Source: Candidatus Aenigmatarchaeota archaeon
Lineage (GTDB): Archaea; Aenigmatarchaeota; Aenigmatarchaeia; GW2011-AR5
Length of the DNA: 40,669 bases
Direction: 5' to 3'
Assembly (NCBI GenBank): GCA_018304605.1
Contig: JAGVVU010000009.1
Span: 1 to 40,669 of the forward strand
Shown: positions 1 to 9,215 of the stretch, piece after piece
Numbering within the stretch: position 1 is the first letter of the stretch
Layout: every line of letters begins with the position of its first letter
The notes under the pieces: model-generated
Seen by the model: the letters and a program-made list of their open reading frames with translations, nothing else
Told to the model about the DNA's origin: nothing
Databases searched by the model: none
Made by a program: the position numbers and the translations under genes

Positions 1-1367
1 CACTATCGCTGGGTCACTGGCGCGGAAAACAGAACCCGGAATCAGCTTTATCTCCGCCGGGCGCGTGAGACCCTCAATCTCCTTCTTCTTGAGTTTTTCC
101 TCCTCTTCCTTTGTCCATTTCTCATAGTCCTCTATAAGCCTGTAGATGATGTCCGACTGGAGAATCTTGACGCCCTTGTCCTTTGCAAGCGTTTCGGAGT
201 CTTCCGCTATTGAGCTGTTGAATGCGATGAGAACCCTGTAGTTATTGTTCTTGTTGACTTCCGCCTTGATCACATCCTTCTTCGTCACGTTGCCTATCGT
301 AGCCTCGCGGACCGGATATTTCTTGAAAACGCTTATGAGAGCCTCCAGACTGCCCAGCGTATCAGCCTTGAGTATGAGACCTTCCTCGTCCGTTGTTATC
401 TCGACTTCTTCCATTTCCTTTTCGAGATCGTCCAGCAGCTTCTCCGCTTTCTCGAACGTCTTCGCAGTCCTTATTGGAGACCCTGCGGTAACTGCGTCAA
501 GGCCCGGCGCAACTATCTTCACGCCTGCGGCGGCATATACTTCGTTGACGCTCCTGAACTTCTTCTCCGTTCTCATGTCCCTCATCGGCTCTGGCAGCAT
601 GAGCGCGCGTATCTTTGCGATCATCGGGCTTCTTCCCCCGACCACGAGAAAGTCGTTCTTTGCTATCGACCCGTCGTAGATTATCGAGTCTATCGTCACT
701 CCAAGTCCGGTCACTTCCTTGACTTCCAGCACCATCCCTTCGGATTTGTCCGTGCTGACAAGCTGGTCTTTGAGGAACGTCTGGGCAAGGCCAAGGATAG
801 TGACGAGCAGGTCTGGTATGCCTTCGCCTGTTTTTGCAGAAATCGGCACCGCAGCGACAGTCGTCTTGAAGTCTGTCAGTAGAATTTTTGCTCGAACATG
901 CCTTTCACTTCATCGCTCTGCGCGGCAAAATTGTCAAGGAAGCACTCCCCGCCTGACCAGCCGCTGATGCGGTCTATCTTGTTGACGGCTATGATGAAAG
1001 GCGTCTTCGTCCCCTTGAGTATATCGATGCTCTCGATTGTCTGGGGCATGAGTCCCTCGTTTATGTCGACTACAAGCACTGCCAGGTCAGCTATCGACCC
1101 GCCTCTTTTCCTGAGCGTGGTGAACGCCTCGTGGCCCGGTGTGTCGATGAAGAGTATGCCGGGAACGGTTATATCAAATTTGAACTTGCTTATCAGGGCA
1201 GTGCACATTCCTTTTACGATATCAGAAGAAATCTCCGTTGTGCCTATTGCTTGCGTGATGCCTCCGCTCTCTTTGGCAGCAACAGCCGTTTGTCTGATTT
1301 TGTCTAGTATTGAAGTTTTTCCGTGATCGACATGTCCTAAAATTACAATTATTGGCTGACGAAGCAT
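1..1367 (-). CDS. infB: Translation initiation factor aIF5B/IF-2, 3' end beyond window; reading frame disrupted near 880
   Basis: MLRQPIIVILGHVDHGKTSILDKIRQT...DTPGHEAFTTLRKRG...NKIDR G-domain motifs; downstream minus-strand reading LTDFKTTVAAVPISAKTGEGIPDLLVT... continues in another frame to base 1. Confidence 0.93.
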
Positions 1368-1433
1368 AATTATCAACTCTTTTGTCTAAATTATCAACTC
1401 TTTTGTCTAAATTATCAACTCTTTTGTCTAAAA
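1368..1433. repeat. Three tandem copies of a 21-bp unit (ttatcaactcttttgtctaaa) immediately upstream of infB
   Basis: Direct reading of 1370-1433. Confidence 0.95.
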
Positions 1434-1485
1434 ACATACTTTATTTCATTCCCCCGACTTGAGAAAAATATTTGACTTAATTATT

Positions 1486-1561
1486 TATAGTGAATCCCGT
1501 ATGAAGGATTCATATATAGTGCACAAGGAAACTAATATATTCAGGTCCTTATAGAGCTATA
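1486..1561. repeat. TATAG palindrome array 1 (two modules)
   Basis: TATAGTGAATCC-cgtatgaa-GGATTCATATATA followed by TATAGTGCACAAGG...CCTTATAGAGCTATA. Confidence 0.8.
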
Positions 1562-1574
1562 AATGGCATGATAC

Positions 1575-2204
1575 TCATTCGTTCTCTACATGTTTTTCTA
1601 TTCCGTGAACTTCATGGAATTCGTGCTCTTTGTACGCTTCTTTCTTGCCAGCCAGTATCATGAGTATCCTAAGGAGCAGCACCAGAAGCACGAAGCCGAA
1701 GAGAGCCTGCCCGATCTGTCGGGACACAAAAGCCCCCTTCTCAATGATTGTGAAGTGTATCAATACAAGGAAAAATGCTATGTACCCCACGCGCTGAAGC
1801 TTTTTCCATTTCGCATAGCCCATCCTTGCAATTGCTTTGCCTGTAGAAGTGGCAGCCATGAGCGTGAATATGGCGAATGCTACTATGCCTGAAATCGTTG
1901 AATAGAGATTTTCCGGGTCTGCTATCGTGCCAAATGCGATTATCAGCACGCCGGCGACGTGTATGGCCGCGAAAAGAAACCCCCACAGACCGAGAGGCTT
2001 CCTGTGGCGGAGCATCGGAAGGAACGCATCCGGTTTCATCCTGCTGAGCGGCCCCAGGACAAAGCACAGACCGATGACAAATGTGGCTGCTATCGCAAAG
2101 CTGTTGCTGGCGACGCCGGGAGAGAGCGGCCTCGCCCTTATCGCGACAAAATAGAACAGAACGAGAAGGAAAATTATCACCGGAACAAAATGTATCTTTT
2201 TCAT
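1575..2204 (-). CDS. Ferric reductase-like transmembrane protein (MsrQ/YedZ-like heme-binding membrane subunit)
   Basis: Six-TM-like protein with RPLSPGVASNSFAIAATFVIGLCFVLGPLSRMKP...HRKPLGLWGFLFAAIHV, resembling ferric-reductase-like domains. Confidence 0.7.
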   Translation of the reverse strand: MKKIHFVPVIIFLLVLFYFVAIRARPLSPGVASNSFAIAATFVIGLCFVLGPLSRMKPDAFLPMLRHRKPLGLWGFLFAAIHVAGVLIIAFGTIADPENLYSTISGIVAFAIFTLMAATSTGKAIARMGYAKWKKLQRVGYIAFFLVLIHFTIIEKGAFVSRQIGQALFGFVLLVLLLRILMILAGKKEAYKEHEFHEVHGIEKHVENE

Positions 2205-2253
2205 CAGAATTATTTTGAATTCAGCAATAATAAAGAATTATAGCGGCGTTATT

Positions 2254-2766
2254 CTAAATAATAAGGGAAAGTCTGGCTGCCATTGAAGAGTTTCTGGGCG
2301 CCCAAAGGATGGCGTCTTTCGTCTCAAACTTCTCAAAATAATCACCGTCAGGAAAGTCCTTTCCATGGACATATATGAAAGGCCCGGAGCGCCTCGGATA
2401 ACTTACGGGAAATTTGGTTACCCAGTCCCAAGGGAGAAGCCTTACTTCCCTCTCAACAACATTCTTTTCTACGTTTGACCTTATTCTTCTTGGTCTTATC
2501 CGAAGGTCGTACAGGAGAAATGCAAAATAAAGCTCAATACCTGGATAACGTTCTGGGAATCCGACAACTTGGTAATTGTCAACAGCATAATTTTGGTGCC
2601 ATCTGGCATATCTTCCTTTTAGTTCTATGCCGGTTGTTTCATCAAGAAGGTCGATTCCAAGTTCGTCATTTATCGGAATATCAAGGACTTCGCCAAGCCA
2701 TTTTTTATGTTTCTGCTCGGAAATTGTGGTGAATCGTCTTGGATCCATTTGAAAGAAATAGTTCAA
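2254..2766 (-). CDS. Hypothetical protein, possibly PD-(D/E)xK nuclease-like
   Basis: Intact ORF; GIDLLDETTGIELKGRY resembles a D...ExK motif. Confidence 0.5.
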   Translation of the reverse strand: MNYFFQMDPRRFTTISEQKHKKWLGEVLDIPINDELGIDLLDETTGIELKGRYARWHQNYAVDNYQVVGFPERYPGIELYFAFLLYDLRIRPRRIRSNVEKNVVEREVRLLPWDWVTKFPVSYPRRSGPFIYVHGKDFPDGDYFEKFETKDAILWAPRNSSMAARLSLII

Positions 2767-2856
2767 GGGTATTAAAAGCGAGAGAAATTGGATTATGCCG
2801 GCTCATCATGACTCAGGGAGTTAACGGACTTAAATCAGCGATTCCAATGTTCTGCT

Positions 2857-3600
2857 ATGAAGAATATCAAGAGCTGGAAAAAAGAAGAGGCGGCAGCATT
2901 TGAGGGGTGGGATTTTTCTCATTTGAAAAACAGGACAGCCGAGGAGAAGCCGCCTTGGGATTACGCCGGCTTGGCAAGAAACCTGGTCAAAAATTCAGGA
3001 GCTGTGCTTGATATGGGAACCGGGGGCGGGGAGGTTTTTTCCTCGTTCGCGCCCTTCCGTAAGGCAGTTGCCACAGAGGGCTATCGCCCAAACTATTTGC
3101 TCGCAAGGAAAAGGCTCGGTCCGCTGGGCGTCAAGGTGGTGTATTTTGCGAATTCAACGACAAGAAAGCTCCCGTTCAAGAACGGGGAGTTCGACCTCGT
3201 CTTGAACAGGCATGATGCTTTCAACATCACTGAAATATTCAGAATTCTAGAAGATGGCGGCATATTTTTGACAGAGCAGGTTGGGAAAAATAATTTGACA
3301 GACTTGATGAGATTTTTCAATGCAAGACCGCAGTTCAACGTGGCCTCTTTCCAGCGCGTAAGGAAAGGGCTGAAAGGTGCGGGATTCAAAATAAGATTCG
3401 CTGAAAATTGGGAGGGCAAAATAGAATTCAAGGATGTGGGAGCAGTAGTTTATTTCCTCAAAAATATCCCTTGGGTCGTGAAAGACTTCAGCGTCGACAG
3501 GCACATGGAATATCTCTTAAAGTTGCAGAAAAAGCTTGAGAATGGCAAAAAGCTCGTTTTCAAAGAAAATAGCTACTTGATTCAGGCTGAAAAGCCATAA
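2857..3600 (+). CDS. Class I SAM-dependent methyltransferase
   Basis: SGAVLDMGTGGGEVFSSF motif I and FDLVLNRHDAFN. Confidence 0.85.
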   Translation: MKNIKSWKKEEAAAFEGWDFSHLKNRTAEEKPPWDYAGLARNLVKNSGAVLDMGTGGGEVFSSFAPFRKAVATEGYRPNYLLARKRLGPLGVKVVYFANSTTRKLPFKNGEFDLVLNRHDAFNITEIFRILEDGGIFLTEQVGKNNLTDLMRFFNARPQFNVASFQRVRKGLKGAGFKIRFAENWEGKIEFKDVGAVVYFLKNIPWVVKDFSVDRHMEYLLKLQKKLENGKKLVFKENSYLIQAEKP

Positions 3601-3623
3601 TAAAGATATGATTCGAATCACGT

Positions 3624-4246
3624 TCAGTGCTTAATGTTCTTCTCGACGACATCGATGATGATAGGAACCATTATGTCCGGTCCGCCGACCACTTCAATAT
3701 TTTGGACCATGCCTTTGTCTCCGTAGTATTCAAGTAGTGGCTGTGACTGGCGGACATACGTGTCCTGCCTGTCCTTTATCGTCTCGTAATTGTCATCCCT
3801 GCGAGCAGCGGCGGCAGGCGCAGCGAGCCCCGGTTTATGTCTGCGATGTTGTATATGTTCCCGCAGTTCTCGCAGATTCTTCTGGCTAGCGCCTTTTCGA
3901 TTATTATGTCCTCGTCAAGCTCGAAGTTGATTACTATGTCAATATCCGTCATCTCTTCCAGTGCTTTTGCCTGTTCCATCGTGCGAGGGAATCCGTCAAG
4001 AATGAAGCCTTTTTTAGCGTCGTCCTTCTCTATTCGCTCCTTGAACATCTTTATCGTGACGTCATCCGGCACGAGCTGCCCCTGCTTCATGTACTCGTTT
4101 GCAAGCTTTCCGAGAGGACTGCCCTCGGCCACATGCGTCCTGTACATGTCGCCAGTCGCGATATGAACGATGCCGAGCTTTGGCGCTATGCGCGATGCGT
4201 ATGTACCCTTGCCGCTCCCGGGCCTGCCAAAGAATATTATTCTCAT
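3624..4246 (-). CDS. adk: Adenylate kinase, zinc-lid type, frameshifted in the lid region (~3800-3820)
   Basis: MRIIFFGRPGSGKGTYASRIAPKLGIVHIATGDMYR...CENCGNIYN; after the shift RRDDNYETIKDRQDTYVRQSQPLLEYYGDKG...KNIKH*. Confidence 0.9.
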
Positions 4247-4311
4247 ACAAATCCTTTTTCTTGAAAAAAAAGTCTTTGTGAACCCAAAAAGAACCTGTGT
4301 TCCTAAAGACT
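4247..4311 (-). promoter_or_regulatory. Leader element shared with rpl30e: GUCUUU..GGAAC/GUUC..AAAGAC hairpin plus second U-rich hairpin before the start codon
   Basis: Near-identical block at 17803-17870. Confidence 0.6.
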
Positions 4312-4420
4312 TTAATTTCGTATTATTATTTTGGGCGTTTTTGCGAACGCCAGTGAGCCTCCATTTAATATGTTTTCTTTTCCAGTAGGGGTTTTCTCTT
4401 TTCAAAAGAAAAGGCTTAAA

Positions 4421-4747
4421 TTAGTCCGTAAGCTCGATTTCAATATTGACTTCGCGCGGAATCCGGATTCTTGTTATCTGCCTGAGGACACGGTCATTTG
4501 CGCCGACGTCCAGGATGCGTTTGTGGATCCTCATCTCCCACGTCTCCCAGTTGCCGCCTCCGCCTCCCCTGTGCATCCCGTCGCCGCACGGAGTCTTCAT
4601 GACTGGTATGCGAAGCCTCTTCGTGGGAAGCGGTATCGGTCCCGATACGCCCACGCCTAGTTTCTGCGCAACGTCCTTTATCTCGCAGCAAAGATCATCT
4701 AGCATCTTTGGGTCTTTGCCTGTCAGTTTTATCCGGGCTGTGTTCAT
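4421..4747 (-). CDS. rps10: 30S ribosomal protein S10 (uS10)
   Basis: ARIKLTGKDPKMLDDLCCEIKDVAQKLGVGVSGPIPLPTKRLRIP...WEMRIHKRILDV. Confidence 0.95.
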   Translation of the reverse strand: MNTARIKLTGKDPKMLDDLCCEIKDVAQKLGVGVSGPIPLPTKRLRIPVMKTPCGDGMHRGGGGGNWETWEMRIHKRILDVGANDRVLRQITRIRIPREVNIEIELTD

Positions 4748-4807
4748 ACAGCTATTTAGTCGAACTGAAAGTATAAAAGCATTGGCATTTTAATTATTTG
4801 TGATCGT

Positions 4808-5050
4808 ATGCCTACGCTAAGTCTGTGGAAAAACAGGGAGACGACTCTTGTAATTGGAAATGTGGAATATCACGGAAGAGTTGTGAAGGGAGACTATACG
4901 CAGGATAGGGGCTTCAAGACTGAAAACACTCCAGAAAGATTGGAGCCAGGCTATGTATTTCAGACAGATGGTGGTGAGGAGATCAGATTATACACTAATG
5001 GGTCGCCTCGAGTAATTGCCGTGGACAGGCGTTTAGTCCAGGTAGATTAG
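4808..5050 (+). CDS. Hypothetical protein
   Basis: Intact 80-aa ORF in a gap between minus-strand genes. Confidence 0.5.
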   Translation: MPTLSLWKNRETTLVIGNVEYHGRVVKGDYTQDRGFKTENTPERLEPGYVFQTDGGEEIRLYTNGSPRVIAVDRRLVQVD

Positions 5051-6525
5051 TCCCTGACTAGTTCGAGACCGGCAACACGGTTATCATCCAGGATGAAGCC
5101 TTTTCCGTTCGCGAAATTGCAGCTTTTTTCCAGTATACTGCTTGATGAGAACATCACAAAGCACGGATTGGTGTTTATGGAAATGTTGTATGCCCTTGAG
5201 ATTTTCTCGCTAAGCAGCAGCATGTAATTATGCTCGTACCTTCGCGGGGCGTTGCAGCCGTTGCCGAGCATGATTAAGTCGTCCGATTCGTAGATGACAG
5301 GAAATTCCCTGACAAAAGTCCTGTTCTGCGCCCACTCGGGCTCTGCTATGGAAGGAAAAAGGACGATTATATCGCCCTCCTCTACGCTCTTTCCGACAAG
5401 CTCCCTTCTCGGGAACGGCTCCGATGGCTGGCCAAGATAACTCATTATCGGCCATGCGTTTGTGAGCAGCCTGCAGTTGTCCAGGTTGTTTTGGCGCAGG
5501 ATATCGATTGAGTTTTGGTATTTTCCCCTCGACTCGTAGCCGCCATTCATCGAAAGGAAGTATCCCAAGTTCAGGGTCATGATGGCTATTACTACAATCG
5601 CTCCTAATCTCTTCCTTCCAATCCATTTCGCGCCTATTGAAGAGAAATAAGCCACAGGCAGCGCTATAGGGAAGAGATACCTCAGCTCCTTCGAGGGCGT
5701 TGAGACATATTGGTAAATTGACATTGCGAATATTATAATAAGAAGGACGCTCGCCTTTTCCCTGCAGAGAAACTTCATGGTTTTTGTTTCCTTGATTCTC
5801 CATTCTGAGATGGTTTTGTATAATCCTGCAACGAAGAGCGGCAGCAGGAATGATATTGCCGTTAGTATATGAACGATGCTCGCAGGCTGCGTGAAGTAAT
5901 GCCTGTACTTGAAGTTCAGCGCGTAGCTGTCGGCGAGCGAAGTGAGCATGTTACCGGTCGTCAAAAAGTTAAAGGCAAGCCAGAGGATTGCCGGGATCGC
6001 GAACAGTGCCAGCGCCGCCAGTATTTTTCTTGGATGTCTGTTCGAGAAAACAAGCGGCAAAAAGACCAGGAAATTGTACCTTGCAAGGCATGCGAGACCA
6101 AGGAACAGACCTGCTTTCGGGCTTTTCTCTAGAAGATAAACAAGGAACAGCCCAAGCAGCGCAAGTGAAAGAAGCTCGGCCCCGTTTATCATCCCGTAGA
6201 AGAGGACCATCGGCGAAAGCGAGAAAATGTAAAATATTTCCCTGCCTATCTTCATCCTGTCCGCGAGGCGGATGGTAGAATACAGGAAGAGCACAGACGC
6301 GAGTATTATGAAAATGTATTCGGAAATCGGGCTGGCTCCGAGCGCGTAAAGCATGAACGGCACGAGAGGCGGCCTGCTAATTTCATAATAGCTTCCCCCG
6401 TTCCAGTATTCGGCATTCGAAGCGTACGAAGCGAAATCCCATGATACGAATGAGTGCTGCCAGACGAAGAACAGTGTTGACAAGGCGAATGTTGCCGCAA
6501 GCAGCAATTCTTTCTTCCTTATCAT
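5047..6525 (-). CDS. Multi-TM glycosyltransferase of GT39/ArnT-like type
   Basis: 492 aa, many hydrophobic helices, early SWDFASYASNAEYWNGGSYYEISRPPLVPFMLYA typical of GT-C enzymes. Confidence 0.7.
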   Translation of the reverse strand: MIRKKELLLAATFALSTLFFVWQHSFVSWDFASYASNAEYWNGGSYYEISRPPLVPFMLYALGASPISEYIFIILASVLFLYSTIRLADRMKIGREIFYIFSLSPMVLFYGMINGAELLSLALLGLFLVYLLEKSPKAGLFLGLACLARYNFLVFLPLVFSNRHPRKILAALALFAIPAILWLAFNFLTTGNMLTSLADSYALNFKYRHYFTQPASIVHILTAISFLLPLFVAGLYKTISEWRIKETKTMKFLCREKASVLLIIIFAMSIYQYVSTPSKELRYLFPIALPVAYFSSIGAKWIGRKRLGAIVVIAIMTLNLGYFLSMNGGYESRGKYQNSIDILRQNNLDNCRLLTNAWPIMSYLGQPSEPFPRRELVGKSVEEGDIIVLFPSIAEPEWAQNRTFVREFPVIYESDDLIMLGNGCNAPRRYEHNYMLLLSEKISRAYNISINTNPCFVMFSSSSILEKSCNFANGKGFILDDNRVAGLELVRD

Positions 6526-6546
6526 GATAATAATTGAGCCTGAGAA

Positions 6547-6759
6547 TTATTTAGCTCCTTTTTTTAGTTGTCTGAAGTGCTCGCTGCTCAAATACTGGAT
6601 TTTTACAGAATCGTCATAAGGCGACCGTAGAACGGAGTCGATGGCATCCTCGGCCGAGAAAGGTTTTCTTTCTTCCATGTACATTTCGAGCTTTAGCCGC
6701 TCAGATTTGAAAAACGTGTCATGCCTTCTGCCCCACATGGACCATTTCATATTTGTCAC
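6547..6759 (-). CDS. Small hypothetical protein
   Basis: 70-aa ORF. Confidence 0.4.
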   Translation of the reverse strand: MTNMKWSMWGRRHDTFFKSERLKLEMYMEERKPFSAEDAIDSVLRSPYDDSVKIQYLSSEHFRQLKKGAK

Positions 6760-6875
6760 CCCAAATCAGAGTAAAAGAACTGTAAGTAGGCAAATTCGTT
6801 TAAAGAATAAAACAAGAACGAGGAATCCGTTCAGACTGCCGTCCTATGCAAATGCCCGCAAGCCGAATGAATTTG

Positions 6876-8141
6876 TTACACGACCACATCGATGCAGATT
6901 CCGGCAGCCACAGTCTGTCCCATGTCTCTTATTGCAAAGCGAGCCAGTTCAGGCATGTCAGACTGTTTCTCTATGATCAGCGGCTTCGTCGGCTTTATCT
7001 TTATTATTGCCGCGTCGCCTGTTTTCAGGTAGTCTGCATTTTCTGTGATGGCCGCTCCGGTCTTCGGGTCCATCTTCTTCACTATCTCAGTCACGGTGCA
7101 TGCCACTTGCGAAGTGTGCACGTGGAAGACAGGCGTGTACCCCTTGCTTATCACGGACGGGTGATTCAATACTATTATTTGTGCGGTGAATTCCTTTACG
7201 GGCTTTGCTGCATTTTGCGGGTGGCACGCCACATCGCCGCGCTTTATGTCGCCCTTGCCGACTCCTCTTACGTTGAAGCCGACATTGTCTCCAGGGAATG
7301 CCTCGTTTACCTGCTCGTGGTGCATTTCTATTGACTTGACCTCTCCCTGTGCGCCTGACGGGACGAAAACAAGCTTGTCGTTGACCTTCATCGTTCCTGT
7401 CTCAATCCTGCCCACAGGCACCGTGCCTACGCCGGTTATGCTGTACACGTCCTGTATCGGAAGTCGGAGCGGCTTTCCCGTGGCCTGCTCGGGGACCTTG
7501 AAAAGGTCGAGCGCTTCAACGAGCGTAGGACCCTTGTACCATCCCATGTGCTCTGATTTCTTAGCCACGTTGTCGCCGACATAACCTGATGTTGGCACAA
7601 ACTGCATCTCTTCTGTCTTGAATCCGATTCCCTTGAGAAGTTTGATCATTGCCTCTTTCGTCTCTGTGTACTTCTTCTCGTCGTAATTGACTGCGTCCAT
7701 CTTGTTGATTGCTACAATCATCTGGCCGACGCCCAGCACTTTTGCAAGATAAGCGTGCTCTTTCGTCTGCTCCTGGACTCCTTCCTTTGCGGAGCACACG
7801 AGGATTGCGCCGTCTGCCTGGCTCGTTCCAGTTATCATGTTCTTGACGAAGTCCCTGTGTCCGGGCGCGTCTATGATCGTGAAGTAGTATTTTGCAGTGT
7901 CGAATCTCTGGTGCATGATGTCTATGGTCACGCCTCTTTCTCTCTCTTCCTTCAGCCTGTCCATGATGAATGCGAATTCGAACGTCTCTTTTTTCAGCTC
8001 CTTCGCCAGATCTTTTAGCTTTCTCATCTGCTCGTCCCTGACGGCTCCTGTGTCGTAGAGCAGCCTGCCTACAAGAGTTGATTTTCCATGGTCGACGTGA
8101 CCAATCGTTACAAGATTCATGTGTGGTTTCTTTTCAGCCAT
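6876..8141 (-). CDS. tef1a: Elongation factor 1-alpha
   Basis: [32 protein letters not shown]...[25 protein letters not shown]...NKMD; start near 8141 preferred over the longer ORF. Confidence 0.98.
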   Translation of the reverse strand: MAEKKPHMNLVTIGHVDHGKSTLVGRLLYDTGAVRDEQMRKLKDLAKELKKETFEFAFIMDRLKEERERGVTIDIMHQRFDTAKYYFTIIDAPGHRDFVKNMITGTSQADGAILVCSAKEGVQEQTKEHAYLAKVLGVGQMIVAINKMDAVNYDEKKYTETKEAMIKLLKGIGFKTEEMQFVPTSGYVGDNVAKKSEHMGWYKGPTLVEALDLFKVPEQATGKPLRLPIQDVYSITGVGTVPVGRIETGTMKVNDKLVFVPSGAQGEVKSIEMHHEQVNEAFPGDNVGFNVRGVGKGDIKRGDVACHPQNAAKPVKEFTAQIIVLNHPSVISKGYTPVFHVHTSQVACTVTEIVKKMDPKTGAAITENADYLKTGDAAIIKIKPTKPLIIEKQSDMPELARFAIRDMGQTVAAGICIDVVV

Positions 8142-8256
8142 TTTTCTGCACCTCATTCGTACAAGTATATTTTTTCATTGAGATTCTTTATTAAAAGAAG
8201 CTCACTTCTAAAACCTATAAACAAATCTTTTTAAAGGTTATTAATATCGTCTGCTT

Positions 8257-8796
8257 ATGGCACTGGCGCGATTGAAGAACGGAATATATTCGGTTAATGG
8301 CTGTCAGCCCGGTCCTTGCAGTAATCTTGTATTAGCCGTGCATCCTTACTATCAGTTCGACCCCGACAGCTTGGCATTCATGTCATCACCAAAGCTTTTT
8401 GATGAAAGCGTTGGAAGCTACATATATCTTGGGAGATTCGAGAGCCTTGCGAAAAAAGAAGATATGACTCTTGTTACATTCGAGGAGGCTGCCAGGATGA
8501 GCTTTACTGCGGAGCGTTACAGAAGGATAGGCAGACAGAATAATACATATTTTATAAAAACTATACAGGCCGGTCCTCAGCCGGCGGAAAATGAAGGAGG
8601 GCATCTTGTGGAAGTCCCGTGGAATGATGTCTTTGATTTTCTCAGGCTATTTGAGCCGGCTGATTCGACTCCAATTAGCTGCGTTGGTGGATATTACCGC
8701 GAAATTCCTTTTTTCAGCGGATGCTTAAATGATGCAGAATATGTCCTGAGAGAAGCAGGTTTGCCTGTGGAGGTCCTGAAAGAAATAACATTCTAG
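8257..8796 (+). CDS. Hypothetical protein
   Basis: Intact 179-aa ORF opposite in orientation to the str genes. Confidence 0.55.
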   Translation: MALARLKNGIYSVNGCQPGPCSNLVLAVHPYYQFDPDSLAFMSSPKLFDESVGSYIYLGRFESLAKKEDMTLVTFEEAARMSFTAERYRRIGRQNNTYFIKTIQAGPQPAENEGGHLVEVPWNDVFDFLRLFEPADSTPISCVGGYYREIPFFSGCLNDAEYVLREAGLPVEVLKEITF

Positions 8797-9146
8797 TGAA
8801 GGATTTTTTTCGCCTTCCTGACATCCTTCTTTATTTCTTTTGCCAGCTCGTTAGCAGAGCCGAACTTTTTTTCATCCCTGAGTTTCTTTACGATCTCGAC
8901 GCCGATGTTTTTTCCTGTTATGCTTCGCGAGAAGTTGAATATGTAGACTTCGAGCAATTTCGTTTTGCGGCCGAAGGTCGGCGCGTATCCTATGTTAGCC
9001 ACGCCCTTGTAGCGCCTGCCGGCGATGTCCACGCGAACTGCATAGACCCCGCTGAGCCTTCCGCTGTATTTCACGTTTGCCGTCGGAAAGCCGAGCTTCC
9101 TGCCGCGCCCCGCTCCTGATATCACTTTGCCTGAGATGATCTTCAT
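8793..9146 (-). CDS. Riboflavin kinase, bacterial RibF C-terminal-type flavokinase domain
   Basis: SGKVISGAGRGRKLGFPTANVKYSG...GVYAVRVDIAGRRYKGVANIGYAPTFG...LEVYIFNF. Confidence 0.88.
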   Translation of the reverse strand: MKIISGKVISGAGRGRKLGFPTANVKYSGRLSGVYAVRVDIAGRRYKGVANIGYAPTFGRKTKLLEVYIFNFSRSITGKNIGVEIVKKLRDEKKFGSANELAKEIKKDVRKAKKILH

Positions 9147-9215
9147 TGGGATATGCCCTTTTCACTACTATAGAATGGAGAATAAAAGCTTTTCTGTGAA
9201 GTAGTTTCGGTTTTT

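Noticed and set aside
1-1367. Intein or programmed frameshift in infB
   Set aside because: No intein motifs; the region lacks sequence rather than having extra, and no slippery heptamer/pseudoknot was evident. Assembly or real deletion is simpler.
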